Positions 43,090-55,339 of a stretch of DNA of 64,000 nucleotides are shown here, piece after piece (position 1 is the first letter of the stretch; each line of letters starts with the position of its first letter). The notes beneath the pieces were generated by a model, which made no database searches, was not told the origin of the DNA, and saw nothing but the letters and a program-made list of their open reading frames with translations. Source of the DNA: Amblyomma americanum (Eukaryota > Arthropoda > Arachnida > Ixodida > Ixodidae); contig NC_135498.1 of assembly GCF_052857255.1 (NCBI RefSeq), forward strand, positions 90,128,257-90,192,256. Reading direction: 5' to 3'. Made by a program: the position numbers and the translations under genes.

Positions 43090-44095
43090 ACCGAGAGTTT
43101 TTCAGGTAAATATTTCCTGGACGACAATAAAATGAATGGTGTGGAAGGAAGAACTAAAGAAAGGATCAACGAAATGAAACGGGATATGCATAACGCACGT
43201 AGGAGATCGAGACTGATATTTATAGCCGAGTGGGTAAATGATATGATAATTGTAAGAATAAAAATATTATTGAAGAAATTAAGAAATTTAACAAGGTAGC
43301 CGCCTTGCTTCCATTAAAGAATTTTGGACGGCGGTACAGACTTGTGGCTGTACCCAAGTATGGTGGCTCCAAACGACAGTATGACTGGGCTGCTCAAACA
43401 AAGGACAAGCTGCGCCCGTGCTTTCCAGCGGGCGCCAAACGTCTTCGGTGCGAGCATATCAAGCGTTTCAATGTGACAGCGTTACAGACGAAGTTCGGAA
43501 GAAAATCGTCCGCTTTGTCACACTAATTCAGGATTGGTCGAAAGGATTGTGGCTCGAACGTTGAGCAGTGGAATAAAATTGATTACAGCATGACTTAAAT
43601 TGTGGCGGTGAGGTCGTAGCATCAATGAAAAGTATTTGCAACCTATAATGATGTCACTTAGTTACGCTGAAAAGAAAACGTAGGCACGTTTTCGGGAACG
43701 CATCCATGACCCTTGGGTTGCGAGTCAGGCACGCTACGCCACTGAGGCACATTTGCTTGACATGGTTAAAGCAGGGCTTTGTGCGTCATGTCACGTATCA
43801 CATGGTACAGCACAGTAATGAACTATTCTAATGAGTTTCCGCAGTTAGTAAGAGGTGCTAATTAGGTATGAATGTAGCAAAACACCACCAACACTGCCGC
43901 GTCACGCCCTTCAGGCAGAGCTTAACTGTCCCCCAAATTTTCGTAAAATTCTACAGCGTGTAGGAAGTGTACGCCGTCTATATCAACATCTTCGCACATC
44001 ATTTCACTGGGTCTTCACTTATGGCTGTGTTAAAAATTACAACATTCCCTTTCAGTTAGGCGCTGCCGGCTATTGGATGCTGACAGATGGCGCTA
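43090..44095. other. No gene recognised; possible tRNA-like SINE head near 43700-43755
   Basis: The complement of 43700-43755 reads GCCTCAGTGGCGTAGCG ... CAACCCAAGGGTC, which loosely resembles a tRNA-derived head. Box B is poor. Otherwise unassigned. Confidence 0.3.
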
Positions 44096-44099
44096 GTTG

Positions 44100-44565
44100 G
44101 TGATGCTTAGCGATTTCACTGGAACTGGGAAAGTACCGGAGCCGCTCTCTCTGCGTCGCGGCTCCTCCGATTCGCTCCGTGCGGTCATATGGCCACGCGT
44201 TGGCAAAAATTTTCCAGTGGCTTTCCGGACGCCAGTGCCTCAGCTCGAAGACGACTTGCGTGGCGTGCTGCAGAGAATTTTGTGTCATGCTTAGCGTTTA
44301 GAAAAACCCTGGTAACGGACTGTCAACAGAGAAACGTGCCGTGTTGCTGCACCTTCGAGTGCACCAACCGGGAGGAATCTGGGAAGGCCATTTTTGCCAT
44401 TCTAAGTGGACAGTGCTTTAAAAGGGAGTTGTCGGTCGTTCATTATTATTGGGGAGCGCTTAGCTTCACACCGGTCAAAACGGACGATACAACACGGCAA
44501 ACCGAGTGCATGCTGCCAACACAGTTTATTTTTGAAGGGGATCCTATTTATACACTCCTATAAAG
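44100..44565 (+). other. Unassigned open frame with a cysteine cluster
   Basis: A 124-codon frame (44189-44563) contains VPCCCTFECTNREESGK. It vaguely recalls the start of THAP-type zinc fingers found in P-element-like transposases, but the downstream Cys/His pair and the AVPTIF-like end are not seen. Function not assigned. Confidence 0.2.
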
Positions 44566-44819
44566 AAAAAAAAAGAAAACACAGACAAAACCCAAAACAC
44601 GCATAAACCCCAGCTAGCATAATACCGTACGAAAGGGCCTCGACCTTTTCGCACAAGTCATCCTTAACCATCTTAAGCTGCCAAATAGTTTTTCTGTTCT
44701 GGTCAAAGCCACAGACGGGTGGCTTACGTACAGCCCCGACGTTTTTGCCTGAAGCGATACAAAAAGTCTCCCACAACACTCTCATGACCTTGTTCTTCGA
44801 TTTCAGAAGAGCCGTTGTG

Positions 44820-45905
44820 CTTTCCAACAAGTGTTGGCACTTGGGCCTATTTCAGTGTGTTGCAAGCAAACTACCAATCTTGGTCCGAACAATTGGTCTC
44901 TGGCCTTCGCTCCTCCGAAATTCAAATTCAGCTCTCAGAGGCGCGCTCGGATTTGGAAAACCACCTACTCCAACTCTGAGACGCCCGGCATCGCCTTATC
45001 CGTCGGTGGCGCTGAAAAAAGCACAACCTGAAACTTAAAACTCGCATCACCGAGTTAACCCAACAATCGGCTCAGTATGCGGCCCAACTGGGCGACTCGA
45101 ACTGTGTGTCCCGATGAAAAAAGGCCGCGCGAAAAATGTCTAGCCAGAACACGTGGCGACTCTTTTGCGCCCTAATTGACCAAATGCAAAGACGCACGGA
45201 AACTCAAAAACAGATCCAAAGAACAATACACAGCTTTCAGGGCAACACAACTCAGTAGGCGCACAAGCTCCTGGACCGGTATTTGTGCACCACACAGTAC
45301 CCCTGCGGGCCGGCGTACTCATATGTAAGCTCTGAGAACGTTGACCTGGATCAACTATTCCAGATCCATGACCTGTGGGCGGCCCTGGCCAAAATGAAAC
45401 GTGGCCCTGCTCCGGGCCGGGACAAAATTAGTCAAATTGTTAGCCATCCTCGGCAACCCGGCATAGCTATCTTTATTAGATGACTAACTCAATTTGGCTT
45501 GAGGAAGTGCCGCTGCCCATCGACTGGAAGTCCGCCCTGGTCACCTTCATTCCTATAGCTGGCTAGGCCATTACTCATGGAGACGATAGTACGCGGCTGG
45601 TTGTCCGATTTAATGGAGTCCGAACACATTTTCGCAGACACCAAGTTGGGGTTTCGCGCACAGAGATCTGCACAGGATGTCTTTCTACAAGTCAATCTGG
45701 CTGTCCTCGACAACGTCGAACGCCTCCAAAATGACAAGGTTGTACTCGCCTTGGATAGGGGACATTCGACGTTACCCACGAGATCATTCTCACCCACCTC
45801 TGTGAAACTGTGGCAGAAACTCCTTTCAATGCATTCGGCAATTTTTTGGCGAGAGCCTTTAATGGCTCACCGTTGCCCGTCCGTCCGTCAACGAAATGTC
45901 ACACT
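44820..45905 (+). pseudogene. I/R1-group LINE ORF2 fragment, N-terminal half of RT
   Basis: Across frames: SGLRSSEIQIQLSEARSDLE, then RITELTQQSAQYAAQLGD, NTWRLFCALID, LAKMKRGPAPGRDKI, IWLEEVPLPIDWKSALVTFIP. This is the connector and first RT blocks of a LINE ORF2 unlike NL1-NL4. Stops and shifts are frequent. It ends just before the block that would carry the RGTPQG motif, close to the 3' end of the CR1-like element. A matching second half starts at 51066. Confidence 0.75.
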
Positions 45906-46472
45906 ATGACGTCATCAATGGCATAATTGCTATAACATATATTTATTTTATTTATTTTTATCTCATTAAGAGATACCTTAAAGGCCTCCGAAGAGGCAAA
46001 TTGCAAGGGGGGTCAAATACAGAAGTTTGTGCAATATAGGTTAGAAATAAAAAAGGATAGTAAAGTACAGCAAAACACAAAAAACAGGTGAGTTCGAATA
46101 AGATTGCTCAATTCACAACAAGAACTAAAAGTAAAAACAACAACGCGTCATATAACAAAAATAGGGGGAATGCTCAAAATGTTATAGAAAAGCAGAAGAG
46201 TATATCAGGCATACATGAGAGAAGCTGCGCACCAACAGAACAAAGAGGCTGCCAAGCACCTGAAAATAAAGTTGTATGAATCGTGACTATATAAATGACT
46301 TGCTAAGCGTTATCAATGAAGTGCTTGAGTAGATGTTTGCGAAAGGTGTCATGATTACCCTGCAGGGCGACGCAGTCAGGAAGTTCGTTCCAGAGACGGA
46401 TGGCACGCGGGAAAGAAGTTGAAAGCATGAGTGTTGCCCTAAATGCGAGCATAGCTGTAGTTATTATGTAAT

Positions 46473-49010
46473 CTATGTGATAAGTTGCAGAGACGTTGTA
46501 GATTTGCTGGCGGTGAACCAGTGGTATGGACGTATTTGTAAGATAGAAAAGAGGGCAATGTCACAACGAATTTGCAACGTATGGAGCGAAATTTCGATCT
46601 TTAGTTGGGATACACTGGAATGATAATTGTAATTTTGCGAAATGAAACGACAAGCCCTATTCTGCACAGCTTCCAACTTCTCTATTAGATTTTTCTGATA
46701 AGGTGAGCAGATGGATGAAGCGTACTCTAGCTGCGGTCTGACAAAAGTAATGTAGGCTTGTTTGCGCACGTGAGGGGTAGTGCATTTCAGGTTACGGCGA
46801 AGGAAACCTAGTGACCGAGAAGCATTAGCGAAAGTGGTGTTTATGTGTTAAGCCCAAGGAAGGTTTGATCAAAGATGGACGCCTAGATACTTATAGTGCG
46901 TAGTCCGAGCCAATGTATCGTTATTAATGTGGTTGAGAAAATCCGAATTGACTGATTTTCGGCTAAAAGAAATCTTACCCTTAGAAATGTTTAAGGTCAT
47001 TAGCCACGTTTTACACCAGTAGTTAACGCGATCGAGGTCACTTCGAAGTGCAAGTTGGTCGTTAGTGCTTTTTATTTGTCGATAAATAATGCAGTCGTCA
47101 GCAAATATCCGTATCCAAGATGAGACGCTTACTGGCAGGTCATTAATGTAAATTAAGAAGAGCAATGGACCAAGGACGCTTCATTGCGGCACGTCCGCTG
47201 TAACGTCGGAGAGAGGAGAGGAATAATTATTAACAACGGTGAACTGCTGGCGATTAGAAAGAAAATTACGGACCCATGACAGAGTTAAAGAATCTAATTT
47301 GAGCGCAGAAAGTTTAGATATTAGTCGGCAATGTGCTGCCCGATCAAATGCTTTGGCAAATTTCAAAAAGATGCAATTAGTTTGTAAGTTACTGTTAATG
47401 TTGAAGTGTAGGTCGGTTGTAAACTCAAATAGCTGCGTCTCACAGGAAAAGCCTTTTCTGAAACCTTGTTGCTTAGTGACAAAAGTGATTAGATTCCAGG
47501 TGATTGTAGATGTGTGATGCGAAAATGTGTTCAAGCATCTTGCAACAGATGCAGGTAAGTGAGATGGGCCTGTAGATTTCGTGCAAGTGTTTGTCGCCAC
47601 TTTTGAAAACCGGTACAACCTTTCTCATTTTCCAATCGGAGGGGAGCTCACCTGTAGATATTGACTGCTTAAAGATAAGAAGTAAGATAATGCTGGAGAT
47701 AGAAATGGTATTTTTAGTATTTTTGAATTAATATCATCAACACCACAGGAAGTGGATACTTTAAGGTTATTTATCAGCTGTACTATGCCATCGAGTGTAA
47801 TGTCAACTGGTGCCATGTTGGGGTAGCCAACATCTGGCACATACGGGATGTTAGAATTATCTTCATGGGTGAAAACAGATGCGAAAACCGAGTTCATTGC
47901 TATTGGACAGTCAGCATCGGAGCAGGGGGTGTTGTTAACGTCATTTATTGAGATATCATTACTGACGCTATTCTGACGTATTGTTTTCCAGAACTTGCTT
48001 AGATTCTTCTCAAGTAGCGCAGGAAGGACTTGTGAAAAATATATATTTTTTGCATCAAAAAGGGCGGAAATACAGAATTAGGTAGCTTTTACATTTACTC
48101 CACGCGCATGGCGTACATGCCTGCTTTGCATTTTTGTACAATCGCGATTTTCTTATTTCTCATGCGTTGATGCTTTCTTGTAAACCAGGGATTAGATTTG
48201 TCATTTCATAGCGTGATAAGTGGAACATGTTTTCCTACAAGTTTTGCTAGCTTGCTTCTAAAAAGAATCCAGTTATCTTCCACTGACCTGTCTTGAAAAG
48301 AGGGCATCAGGATATCAGAAAACATTTGAAGTTCATCATTTATTCGATTGTAATCTCCTCTGTTATAGTCGCGAATCTTTTTCCTCGTGATGCCAGTGAA
48401 CGGAAGTGGAATGTTAATGGTCAGTTGAAGTAAATTGTGGTCACTCGAACCGTCTAAGTAATTTGTCACACACTGTGTCAGGGGCTGATGTAAAGATGAG
48501 GTCTAATGTACTGGGACCACAGGTGGGTTGGGTAACTAGTTGAAATAGGTTGAAATCTAAAAGATAAGTTACATCCGCCTAGAAAAGCTCAAATTGCCTC
48601 GTAAGGCTTACACGTAGTTTATCTGAGAATGAGTCAACGGAGTTCGGTGCGCGGTAACAGTTGCCTATCAAAAATTTGGCGGAGGAAATAATGCAAGCTG
48701 TCCAAATAATCTCAAGATCTGAATTGGTCTCGATATCAATTGATGCAATCGATTTCTTTATGCATACGAGTACGCCCCGCCTCGCTTATGAATGCGATCA
48801 CGCCTGTATATATTATGTGAGTTGAAGCCAGAAAGAACTTCGCTGTCTTTTATATCGGGATGTAGCAATGTTTCAGCGAAAGCTAGAATATCCGAGTCAC
48901 CGTCTTTTAGGAAAGATGAGGCATGAGCGCTCTTGAATAAGATACTTCGGATATTAGTAAATGATAGTCATAAAGGGGAAGACATGATAGGTTTAGTTTT
49001 TTTCTGGATA
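46473..49010 (-). pseudogene. CR1-like ORF2: endonuclease and RT, broken
   Basis: Endonuclease: LTNIRSI, SDILAFAETLLHPDI and CYRAPNSVD between about 49000 and 48640, SSDHNLLQLTI near 48450. RT: DGIVQLINNLKVSTSCGVDDI (47897-47625), GFRKGFSCETQL and FAKAFDRAAHCRL (47618-47181), IYINDLPVSV and IFADDCIIYRQI (47165-46869), then the thumb region with YITFVRPQLEYASSICSPY (46769-46473). The ADD active site is intact, but four or more frameshifts and stops separate the segments. Confidence 0.87.
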
Positions 49011-49254
49011 TGCGTACTATTGCCTCTTATGAGCTACTGACCTAGCTGCACGGCAGAATCAGTAGCGACATTGTAGATGTACGTTTTTGAGCCCATACGC
49101 AGTTTATCAACAGATAACTTATACTTCAACTTATGCTGCTTGGTGAACTCGGTCAACTTTGCCCTGCCTTGCGCGTTGTAAGCGAAAAATCCTCACGGAC
49201 TGCAAAATCTGGTCCCTTATGTTTAGGCCCTGATGACAGGATAAGTGATTGTCC

Positions 49255-49740
49255 TTAAAAAAAGGTCACCCTTGCAGGTATTGACCTCCGTTTCTCAGCA
49301 TTATATTTCCTCCGTCGGTGAACCCGCTCGAACTGATGGCTGGCAGCAGTAATATCTAACTTTTGCGCGCAGAATTTTATTATTTTCTCCTCGGGCATTG
49401 CCCAGTCTTCATCTGATTCATCTTCTATTCCGAAGAATAGAAGGTTTGAACGTCGCATCATATTTTCCGCATCGTAACCCTTTGACGCAATGGCTGTCAG
49501 CTGATTCGACACACACACTATCTTGGCATTTTTTTCGTCCTCTGTTGTGCTACGTGATGCGATGGTAGCTTCTAACGTCGCTACCTTAGCACTGCGTTTC
49601 CGAATTTTGTTTTCACTTCCTTCATGTTTTTCCTTGGCATTTTTTATCTACTCCAGTAGGAAAGCACAACCGTCTTCAAGCTTACGGATCGTTTCAAGGA
49701 CCTCGGAAAATGTGTCAGCTTCACTTTAGACATAAGACCA
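49255..49740 (-). pseudogene. CR1-like ORF1 remnant
   Basis: An 87-codon frame (49518-49255) reads MRRSNLLFFGIEDESDEDW ... KIIKFCAQKLDI ... FERVHRRRKYN ... ARVTFF, a pattern common in ORF1 of arthropod CR1-like elements after a coiled coil. The part from 49740 to 49520 is probably the coiled-coil region with a frameshift. Confidence 0.7.
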
Positions 49741-49913
49741 GGGTTGGATTCAACATCACCAGAGAGCATTAGCAAGATGTTGCACAATCCCGAAAAAAGC
49801 AACTAAAAAATGCTAAAATTCGCTTTAACATGTCTTCAAGAGCAAGTGGGCACGACACCGCCAAAAGACAGCAATTGTTACTCTTAACACAAGTCGCGTT
49901 GTTCAAGTAAGTA

Positions 49914-50725
49914 ACCTGCAACATCAAGCAGCCTGAGTGCGTCATCCCAGGTGCGATGTCGTGCCCGAAGTGTGCGCGCGCAAACCGCCTCGAATGCTGG
50001 TGTTGTAAATCCGGGTTGCAGACGAAACGGTAGGATTCTTCCAGAAGTGGCGCGTTTCGACTGGAATTCCGCAAAGTCAGCAGAAGGTACGGTGACGGTA
50101 GGGGGCCTGGTTGAAGGAGGCATGAACAGACCGTCCAGGTGAGAGTGGCCTGCAACATCAAGCAGCGTGAGTGCATCATCCCAGGTGCGATGTCGTGCCA
50201 GAAGTGTGCGCTTGCTGGGTGATTCTTATACTGTGCGCCAACCGCCTCGAACGCTGGTGTTGTAGATCCGGGTTGCAGACGAAACGGTAGGATTCTTCCA
50301 GAAATGGCGCGTTTCGACTGGAATTCCGCAAAGTCAGCAGAAGGTACGGTGACGGTAGGGGGCCTGGTTGAAGGAGGCATGAACAGACCGTCCAGGTGAG
50401 AGTGGCCTGCAACATCAAGCAGCGTGAGTGCATCATCCCAGGTGCGATGTCGTGCCAGAAGTGTGCGCTTGCTGGGTGATTCTTATACTGCGCGCCAACC
50501 GCCTCGAACGCTGGTGTTGTAGATCCGGGTTGCAGACGAAACGGTAGGATTCTTCCAGAAGTGGCGCGTTTCGACTGGAATTCCGCGAAGTCAGCAGCAG
50601 GTACGGTGACGGTAGGTGGCCTGGTTGAAGGAGCCATGAACACACCGTCCAGGTGAGAGTGGCCTGTAACACCCAGCAGCGTGAGTGCATCATCCCAGGT
50701 GCGATGTCGCGCCCCACTCTTAGCA
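49914..50725 (-). repeat. 257-bp tandem monomers at the 5' end of the CR1-like element
   Basis: The landmark GTGCATCATCCC occurs at 50171, 50428 and 50685 (period 257) and as GTGCGTCATCCC at 49937, where a 23-bp deletion shortens the spacing to 234. The units are more than 90% alike by eye. They sit immediately 5' of the minus-strand CR1-like element. The 203-codon minus-strand frame over them is a by-product: 257 is not a multiple of three, so the frame changes from unit to unit. Confidence 0.92.
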
Positions 50726-50729
50726 ATGC

Positions 50730-51065
50730 TCTTAGCAATTACTAATGAAATATCAGTAATTACTGAACATTGTTTATTTAGGCATTATTAGTACTTAGTT
50801 AAATGAATAACAATAAAGTAATAAAAATAAAAGAAATAAAAATAAAAATAACTTGACTAAAAATTAAGCAGTTAAAAATAAAAGTTGAAATTGCAAGAAT
50901 AAAAAGCTAAACACTAAAGAAGGTAATAGGAATAAATAAAATGTACAAAAATAAATAAATATAACAATAACAAAATAAAAAATGAAAATGACAAAAGTAC
51001 AAAATGAAAGTAAAAATTTATAAAATTGGGAATTAAAAATAAATAACAAATATAAAATACACAGC
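50730..51065 (+). repeat. A-rich low-complexity block
   Basis: About 330 bp dominated by AAAAT/AAATAA words on the plus strand, with few C or G. Strand-asymmetric, not a simple tandem repeat. No gene. Confidence 0.85.
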
Positions 51066-52980
51066 CAAAGTTGGCGCAGAAATTCTTTTGCCTCGCGCAT
51101 TTTAGATTGCCAAAATGTACCCTGAAAGTTTTTGACCCACAGACAATCTTACGTTCGAATCCAGGGAAACCAACGTGCTCCTTTTCATTTTGGAACCAGG
51201 GCGGTGCTTTCGGCCCGGCGCCCGGAACCGGTGCGGTGCTTTCGGCCCTGTTATTCAATCTTGCTATGATGCACCTAGCGGCCCAGTTGCGCGGTGTCGC
51301 CGGTGTGCAGCATGCGTTGTACGCCGATGCGTTCACCATGTGGGCCACGCAGTGCTCCTTCGGAGACATTGAAGCCAACCTGCAGGAGGTGGCGACCATA
51401 GTGCACCGTTATGCTCGCCGCGGCGGCCTCCAATGCTCGCCCGAAAAGTCAGAATTTCTGCACATACGCCACTCATCAAAGTGCCCAGCCAAAATTGCAT
51501 TGTCTCTTGAGACAGCTCCCATCCATAAAAATAACGTAATCCGGGTACTGAGACGATGAGGAAAGACATTAGCCAAACTCCGTAAGGTGGGGCACCAGTG
51601 GGCCGCATGGTCCACCGGGTTTCTAAGAAGCACTGGGGGTTACGATGCAAGGACGCCTTGCGGTTGGCGCATGTAGTTGTATCCAGCCGAATTAGATATT
51701 AAACTCCGTACCTCCACCTGCGGAAGCAAGACGAGGATGCACTCGGATCATACTCCGCATAATTATTAATCTGGCTCTGGACCTCCCCACGAATACCTCC
51801 TACCAGCACCTCTAGGGGCTTTCCATGGTGAACAGATTTCGGAAGCCCAGGGAAGCCCACTTGACCAGCCATTATACACGAATTTCGAAGACATTGGCGG
51901 GTCGCCGCCTCTTTGCCCGACTACAAATACAACACACCACTCTCATGGAAGAGCGCGTACGTGTTCCATCCCAGTGGAGATGCGCCCTCCATGTGCGCCC
52001 TCTTCCCGCGAATATGAACTGTGAGGATCGTAACGTCCGAGGCCTGGCGCGGGCGAGAGCTCTGGCCCGCCACTATGAATCGAAATCCGTCGTATTCTAC
52101 GTAGATGACTCCGGCCTCCACCTTGGGGGATGGTTCACGGCCCCAGTCATCCAGCAATGAAAAACACCGAATGGCCTTACTTTCCGAGCCCATGAAATAA
52201 TACACGTAGAGGAGGTCTCCAATGTGTTGGCTGCATCTGATCCTACTTCGAAGACAATTATTTACGACCCACGAGGGGCCTGTCGGGACGTTGAGCACGC
52301 CTGGGTACCGTACCTGGTCTATCGCCTTGTCCAAAACAGGGTTTTCACCGGGAACAACGCTCAATGGAAAATCGTTTGGGCTCCTGCTCACATGGGCCTT
52401 GAGAGAAATGAGGCAGCTGACGCCACCGCCCGCGCGATCTCGGACCGGGAATTCCTCTCCGACTCTGACAATCAGGAACTCGAATTCACAACAGCTTTCT
52501 GCTTCAACAGCAATGCTTCTTTATCAGTGTGGTCATGGCCTTTATACCCGCATGTGTAAAGGTCGTTTAAAAGCGGGGGAGCGGCTTCTGCTCTGCCTGC
52601 AGTACACTAATACTTTGCTGTGCCCGACAGTTATCAAACACTTCGAGCCTATTTTTCGGGCAGCTGTCCGCACTGTGCGGATAAGTCTTCGGACGTCTAC
52701 TATATGGTGCGGGCCTCTGCTTCCAACCCTGCTATCCCTCGTCACTCCAACCCAACCCGGGAGGACTGGGAGGCGACCGTGCACGTCTTCTCTGCCCTGC
52801 AGACCGAACGGGCCTTGGTCGGGCGAGCCTGAGCAGCGGCCGACGCCACTGGAGTCCTTAACTAAGGACCTCTACGTAGTAATTGTCAGGGCTGGCCTCC
52901 TCTGGGCCAGGTCGTGCAGAACGTTCTGTAAGTGAATCTGCCCAAAAATGTTTTCCACCACCACCACAACCACAAGGCGG
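51066..52980 (+). pseudogene. I/R1-group LINE ORF2 fragment: RT second half and RNase H
   Basis: GAVLSALLFNLAMMHLAAQL, then HALYADAFTMWATQ (the YADD motif reads YADA, so it is inactive), RRGGLQCSPEKSEFLHIR. A degraded RNase H follows: VVFYVDDSG near 52088, NAQWKIVWAPAHMGLERNEAADATARA near 52362-52440. The C-terminal SCPHCADKSSDVYYMV is near 52660. A (CAC)n-type tail at about 52957-52972 marks the 3' end. It may be the continuation of 44820-45905, separated by the CR1-like insertion. Confidence 0.82.
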
Positions 52981-52984
52981 CCTT

Positions 52985-55335
52985 TTTGTCTTCTTTGCGG
53001 CTCAAGGCCGCGGTCACACGAGGTGTAGAGGTCCTTCTCCATTGAAGAAAACAAATTCTAGGTCACCCGTAGTAAGCAAGGGAGGATCGGCGTTCTCGTG
53101 AGTCTGAAAACAAGCAACCGCAGAATCCAGTCGTATGTCAGGTCAATTGGCAATCCTCTTAGCTTCGCCGTGAAACAAAAAATAAGCGCTCGATTAAAAC
53201 AGCTTATGTTCGGGATTACTTCAAGCGTAAGAAGGAAACATACGTACTAGCTGCTCCCTGCTTTTAAGTTGTACCTTCACCATTGCCGCTTTATGCGACG
53301 CCAGTGGGAGGGCCATGAAGGCGAAAACTATCTGCTCTGCTTGCGTTGGCGTCCGTACGAAGCCTTCAATTATAAACCGCGGCAGGTGGTATTAAACTTG
53401 ATTACCCTGTCTCCGCATGCCCCCTACTAAACGTCCCGCTCCACTTGTAGGAGGGAGGAGAGAGACGCCGTATGATGAATGATAAACAAAAATAAAAATG
53501 ACCAAGATGAAAATGACACACAACAGCAGGCCTACTCGTGCAGTGCTCGTGAAAATGAGGCTTATTCATTTTGACAGGGCTCATGGAAATGAGGCTTACA
53601 TGAGTAATTCCTTGTCGCATTGCTCGGGAAGAGCAAACTGGGTCTCAGAAGCCCTAACGTTGACTCTGTCTGATGCAGCTAGCTACCGGTGTAGTGCCGC
53701 ATCGCTTGAACGCAGCGCCACAGCACCGGTAGTGCATGGTATGAGGACTCTCGGCTATCTATCAATGCATCTAGCTCGACTGCGGGATGACTCTGCGGCC
53801 AGATAATCCAGTCCATGCGCCGGATGCTCTGCGCATCTATAACGCGCACAGTACGGCGTACCAGGAGCGCCACAATCCTTTGTCTCTGGCCACGCGTATA
53901 TTCGCACCGGATAAACTCCCAAGTGCAGCTTTCGGTGCATAATTTGTGATCGCTTTAATTATTTTGAATATAAGCACGAATCCAAAATTTTGGTTTCACA
54001 TCGCTCAAATTCATCATCTTAGATTGATTTTTGCCAAATAGCTTGAAAACCATTTGAATGAGCATCTGTTGAAGAAAAAAACGTCATTAATATGATGACA
54101 TTGTCAGTCTCCTTGATGCTAGTAACTCCACGCATACTGAATATACCTACTTCTTCAATGGACACGGTTTGCTTGCCTCATAACGTCTCTAGTAGATGTC
54201 CCTGTCCCCGAGAAGTTGTCATCATTGAATTGACAATTACAGATCATAACCAAATTTTTGCAAATACAACTTGATCCAAAAGTACATTTACTCTTCATCC
54301 AAGAAGACTGCCAATATATGTTCAAGGTTAGAAATTGTATGTTAACACCCTTGCTAAATTGCTTGGGGAAGCTGACAGAATCATTATGAAAACAAAATTT
54401 CAAGCGCTTGTCACATCAAGAAGCAGTGGAAGATAATAACATCTTTTAAAACCAATTATCAACTAATTCTTTCAAGACGCTGATTCATTTTGACGGGCTT
54501 TCGCCGAAAATCAAGCAAAGGTATCGCTTTCATCGAAGCATTTTCCACTGCCCACCCAGGTGCCGTGGCTTGAATGAGCAGGGATTTGATTGCTTGCCTT
54601 ATATAGGCGTGTGCAAAGGGGAGAGGGGAGAGGGAAGCAACCATACCCCTGCCTCTGCCTTCACCTTCCTCTACTCCGCGCGGCGCATGACCATGGCTAT
54701 GAGGAAAGCAAGCCTCTCCCTCCCCCCCGTAAAGGTGGCACCAAGTCTGAACCATATCTTTACTCTATCGTACCTGTCCCGTCATCTTTAGCAGTGCAGT
54801 GTTATGGCCATGAAGGCTTATTGACGATACTGGAGGCCCTGGATCCCCGATGTTAAGTTCAAAGATCTGTGGTTTTGCCGCACCACTTTGAGGCAGCCTT
54901 TTCAGGTTCTTTTTTTTTCAGTTAACAAAAACAAATGTGTCTATTTTTGTGACTCAAAGAAAATGAAGATTCCTTCGGAAGCGCGTTGTTACATATTTTG
55001 ATGCCTCAGTGGCGCAGGGACCGCTTTCTTCTTCCGATATTACACATGCAAGTAATCCTCATATTTGCGTTGCCTTTCACCATAAAGACCTCGGTGGGAG
55101 AGGCTTGGGGAAGGGGGCACTGTCGCGAATCTTGGCTCCCCCTATTGAAAAACCCTGCGCACGCCAGCGTTCATAGTTTTTGCTTCTTTCCAGTATCTCC
55201 TGAGTGGCAGTGGCATACTTACCCGAAAGAGACATGAGTTTGCTTGATAATTTTGTTTTGCTTATCTTTATTCTGAAACCAGGAGGGAAATTGTCTCGAA
55301 AACCTGACACCCATTTCGCTTTCCTCATTTGTTGG
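52985..55335. other. No gene recognised
   Basis: Short frames only. A G/A-rich then C/T-rich patch at about 54615-54735 shows no gene structure. Unassigned. Confidence 0.55.
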
Positions 55336-55339
55336 TAAG

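Larger units (their letters stand above)
45938..49910 (-). mobile_element. CR1-like non-LTR retrotransposon, decayed
   Basis: Read on the minus strand: 5' monomers (49914-50725), ORF1 (49740 to 49255), ORF2 with endonuclease then RT (49010 to 46473), a 3' UTR of ~500 bases and an end near 45938 with AATAAAATAAAT. APE endonuclease plus RT without RNase H, and the ADDCIIY motif, fit the CR1/Jockey side of LINEs. Confidence 0.85.

Noticed and set aside
44189..44563. THAP-type DNA-binding domain
   Set aside because: Only the first cysteine group is suggestive; the second Cys/His pair and the terminal motif are not visible.
49769..50643. Minus-strand 155-203-codon frames as a repeat-containing protein
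   Set aside because: The 257-bp period is not a multiple of three and the frames follow the monomers; a nucleotide-level repeat explains them.
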